Assembly: GCF_000003605.2 (NCBI RefSeq)
Contig: NW_003158745.1
Location: 1-48,652 of the forward strand
Direction of reading: 5' to 3'
DNA length: 48,652 nucleotides
DNA from: Saccoglossus kowalevskii
Taxonomy: Eukaryota; Hemichordata; Enteropneusta; Harrimaniidae
Position numbers and translations under genes: made by a program
Part shown: positions 46,466 to 48,652 of the stretch, in pieces
How the letters are laid out: the number at the start of each line of letters is the position of its first letter
How positions within the stretch are numbered: the stretch's first letter is position 1
Notes under the pieces: generated by a model
Databases searched by the model: none
What the model was told of the DNA's origin: nothing
What the model saw: the letters and a program-made list of their open reading frames with translations, nothing else

Positions 46466-46470
<5 letters not shown>
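44461..46470. other. No gene recognised
   Basis: Short ORFs only (for example 45126-45380 minus, 84 codons). A small TACA repeat lies at 45793-45809. Confidence 0.5.

Positions 46471-46501
<31 letters not shown>
46471..46501. repeat. (AC)n microsatellite
   Basis: Fifteen uninterrupted AC dinucleotides. Confidence 0.97.
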
Positions 46502-46504
<3 letters not shown>

Positions 46505-46657
46505 GTCAAAGTGTACAGTAGTCCAGAAATGAATGTGCTACACGGGGGGAAGTGATTAATCTACAATTAATCTAAATGATACATATACTTCAATTGGAAA
46601 TTAATGTTGTTCTCAGCAGGGACGCTGATTATAAATCATTAAAGACTCTTCCAAGTG

Positions 46658-46722
46658 TTCGCACTCGGAATTCAGACTAAAAACCCACTCTGGATTCCAA
46701 TTCAGCTTTTACTCACATCCAG
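46658..46722 (-). repeat. 65-bp fragment matching the gypsy pol at 41092-41146+
   Basis: The reverse complement begins CTGGATGTGAGTAAAAGCTG and matches the gypsy element (start 41092) with about five or six differences; similarity stops abruptly on both sides. It covers the reverse-transcriptase-to-RNase-H junction (QLDVS). The segment contains near-complementary GGAATTCAGA/TCTGAATTCC arms. It is a relic of another copy of the element or a small repeat in its own right. Confidence 0.75.
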
Positions 46723-48652
46723 GAGGTATGTGCGATGATGTGGGAGGAAATAAAACGTTGGTTGCAATTTTGCCCAACAAATTTTATAAAATAAGTAAGT
46801 GTTTCTCACTCCTATTTCTGTAACTGTGATTCCAGCGTGCTTACTACTAGCTCAGTCTGCAATGACAATTTTCTGTTACTGAAGCACATGTATCCAACAT
46901 ATGATACTTAAATCGAGGCATTATGCAGGTCTCATATTGTATTTATGGTTTCAGCTCTAGAAACTGTTAAATTGCCTTTTTATGAAGGAGAAATTGTGAT
47001 CTCATGGGCATTGAGTGTACTGAGTTGAATGGTCAAACCAACATCTAATTGATTACTCAATGTACCACCACAATGGTGGACTAACTACATGTTTGTTACT
47101 TATGCGTATTTATACAGAGGCAGCGGTCTGCAGTCAATGCAGTACAACAGAGCGGGAGACAGCTATGAAAGCTATGGTTAAGTTGTCAAAGACGCTCCGA
47201 TGAGCAAGGTCAGCGTCAGGCTATATGGAGGCAGACTCATCCAACTAATATATATTTGTGAAGACTAAATTTAAAATGCTTTATGGATAATTGTCTCAAT
47301 GCGTAACTTCAATTTTTCATGTGGTATAGTGGTATACCTGATGGAAAAATATTCAAAATATTGTGTCTTTATAATGGCGGTAAAATGAAGAGAAGTTATT
47401 GATAAAACCCGAACTCACTCATGGGGATGGGCTGGGACATTTTGTTTGTAAATTTGTTTTTGATCAGTTATTCCAGCTATTGGAGTTATTCCAAAAGTTT
47501 GTAATATTTAGAATTGCACAAAGTTTTTGTTTTAAATATGAAAACTATCTTGTTTTATAAATGCGCTGCGGCAATATATAAAAATATTAGTTTGCATGCA
47601 ATGTGATCACATGACCTACCCAAATCAATGGTACCAGTACAGTCTCGTGAGGTTTCGCGGGAGCAGGCAGTAAATAACCTAGTCCATTTTTTTATTAAAT
47701 CATTTTAGTTATTTATATAAAATGTGTTACCGAAAACAACTCCAAATGCATATTTTGAGGCGCAGCATGGATCCGAGTAGCAGGGTTAATTTAACGAACA
47801 AACAAACAAACGACAACGTGGAACAGACTCGAATCATGGACATAAATGACCAAATGAACTTTTCACTTTCCCACCAGTTTCTATTCACAATCGTATATAA
47901 TGGAAAATTACCATTTAATCCGTTGCGGCAATTCATGTAAGCAAACTGTCAATTATTTTGTTATTTCGGAAAGTCCACTTACTGACCCCGCAACATCGAA
48001 TTTAAAAGTCAGTGAATAGAAGAATAAAACAATCTCTAAGCACATCCCGCTAGAATATTTCATTGATGTGAAACACCTGTTCTACACGTTCATGTAAATA
48101 CAAATAGAAAAACCATCGTAGAGTCATTTAACAAGATTGAAAGAGAACATTCTCCCAGATGTTCTTTTGAATATAATTAAAGTCGTCTAACCTTAACCTG
48201 ATCTGTAATATATTCTAACGATTTGACCTAAACGAAGGAATTTCGCGCATTGCAAAGGAAATAAGAGAAAAGAACTTCTTATGATATAATTTTAAAAACT
48301 GGACAAAATTGATATTTAAATTTTTTGTCGCGCACTAACTGCGAATCCCTTATTGAACATACGCTATGGATGTTAATAAACATTTTGGAAATATATTATG
48401 ATCAGGCCACTGAAAACGCATTAGCCATGATATGTAAATTGTAAATTACATATTGTTCTACTATTTCCGAAACGTTTCAGTTATCTGGCAGTTAAGCCGG
48501 AACGCACAGCGTAAGGGTCACGTACAAAGCATATACTGACAAATAACATGTCAAAGTCTTGACGTAAAATTCACTATATGTCAGTTTCTTGATTATACTT
48601 CACATCTCTGGGGTTTGCCATGTCTGGGAATAATCCCTCCAGTCATATCAAC
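46723..48652. other. No gene recognised to the window end
   Basis: AT-rich. The ORFs at 47722-47940 (both strands) are short and unrecognised. No element ends or arrays seen. Confidence 0.5.

Overview
This window looks like AT-rich, intron- and repeat-laden animal nuclear DNA. There are no operons, no ribosome binding sites and no long single-copy reading frames. Everything recognisable as protein coding is a decayed transposable element: LINE C-terminal fragments with (AAT)n tails, a Ty3/gypsy element close to the Mag/Steamer-like group, a hAT transposase tail, a gag-type zinc knuckle, and a relic of a multicopy 'HEEADTR' protein family. This mix, with abundant minisatellites and MITE-like inverted repeats, fits a marine invertebrate. 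A bivalve mollusc is my best guess, but that rests on remembered repeat types, not on a host gene.

Layout. 1-645: 27-bp minisatellite cut by the window edge. 3182-3765: 5'-truncated LINE on the minus strand ending in a 100-bp (AAT)n tract. 4660-4920 and 14505-14765: two inverted copies of a dispersed repeat carrying CCAAT and CACGTG motifs. 8318-8957: nearly identical 320-bp tandem duplication. 13320-13640: zinc-knuckle gag relic. 15805-17590: large 22-bp minisatellite with higher-order structure. 18357-20183: cluster of related terminal inverted repeats, including a complete MITE-like element flanked by TTAA. 22890-23115, 29874-30165 and 44168-44460: old, diverged tandem duplications. 24380-25900: HEEADTR-family pseudogene. 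27133-27703: hAT transposase C-terminal relic (minus strand). 30925-31497: second LINE tail. 32521-32858: another inverted-repeat element. 34112-34540: assembly gap. 39086-42962: a full gypsy insertion with 132-bp LTRs and a 5-bp target duplication, internally broken. 46658-46722: a stray fragment of the same pol gene.

No convincing host gene, tRNA, rRNA or CRISPR array was found. A few short ORFs with splice-like or promoter-like context are listed at low confidence. The mobile elements do not form a pathway; the window reads as an intergenic or intronic graveyard in which short non-autonomous elements and tandem repeats have accumulated. I found no previously undescribed functional system. 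The signals most worth following are the TTAA/TIR cluster, the repeat that carries promoter-like boxes, and the octamer-bearing tandem repeat.
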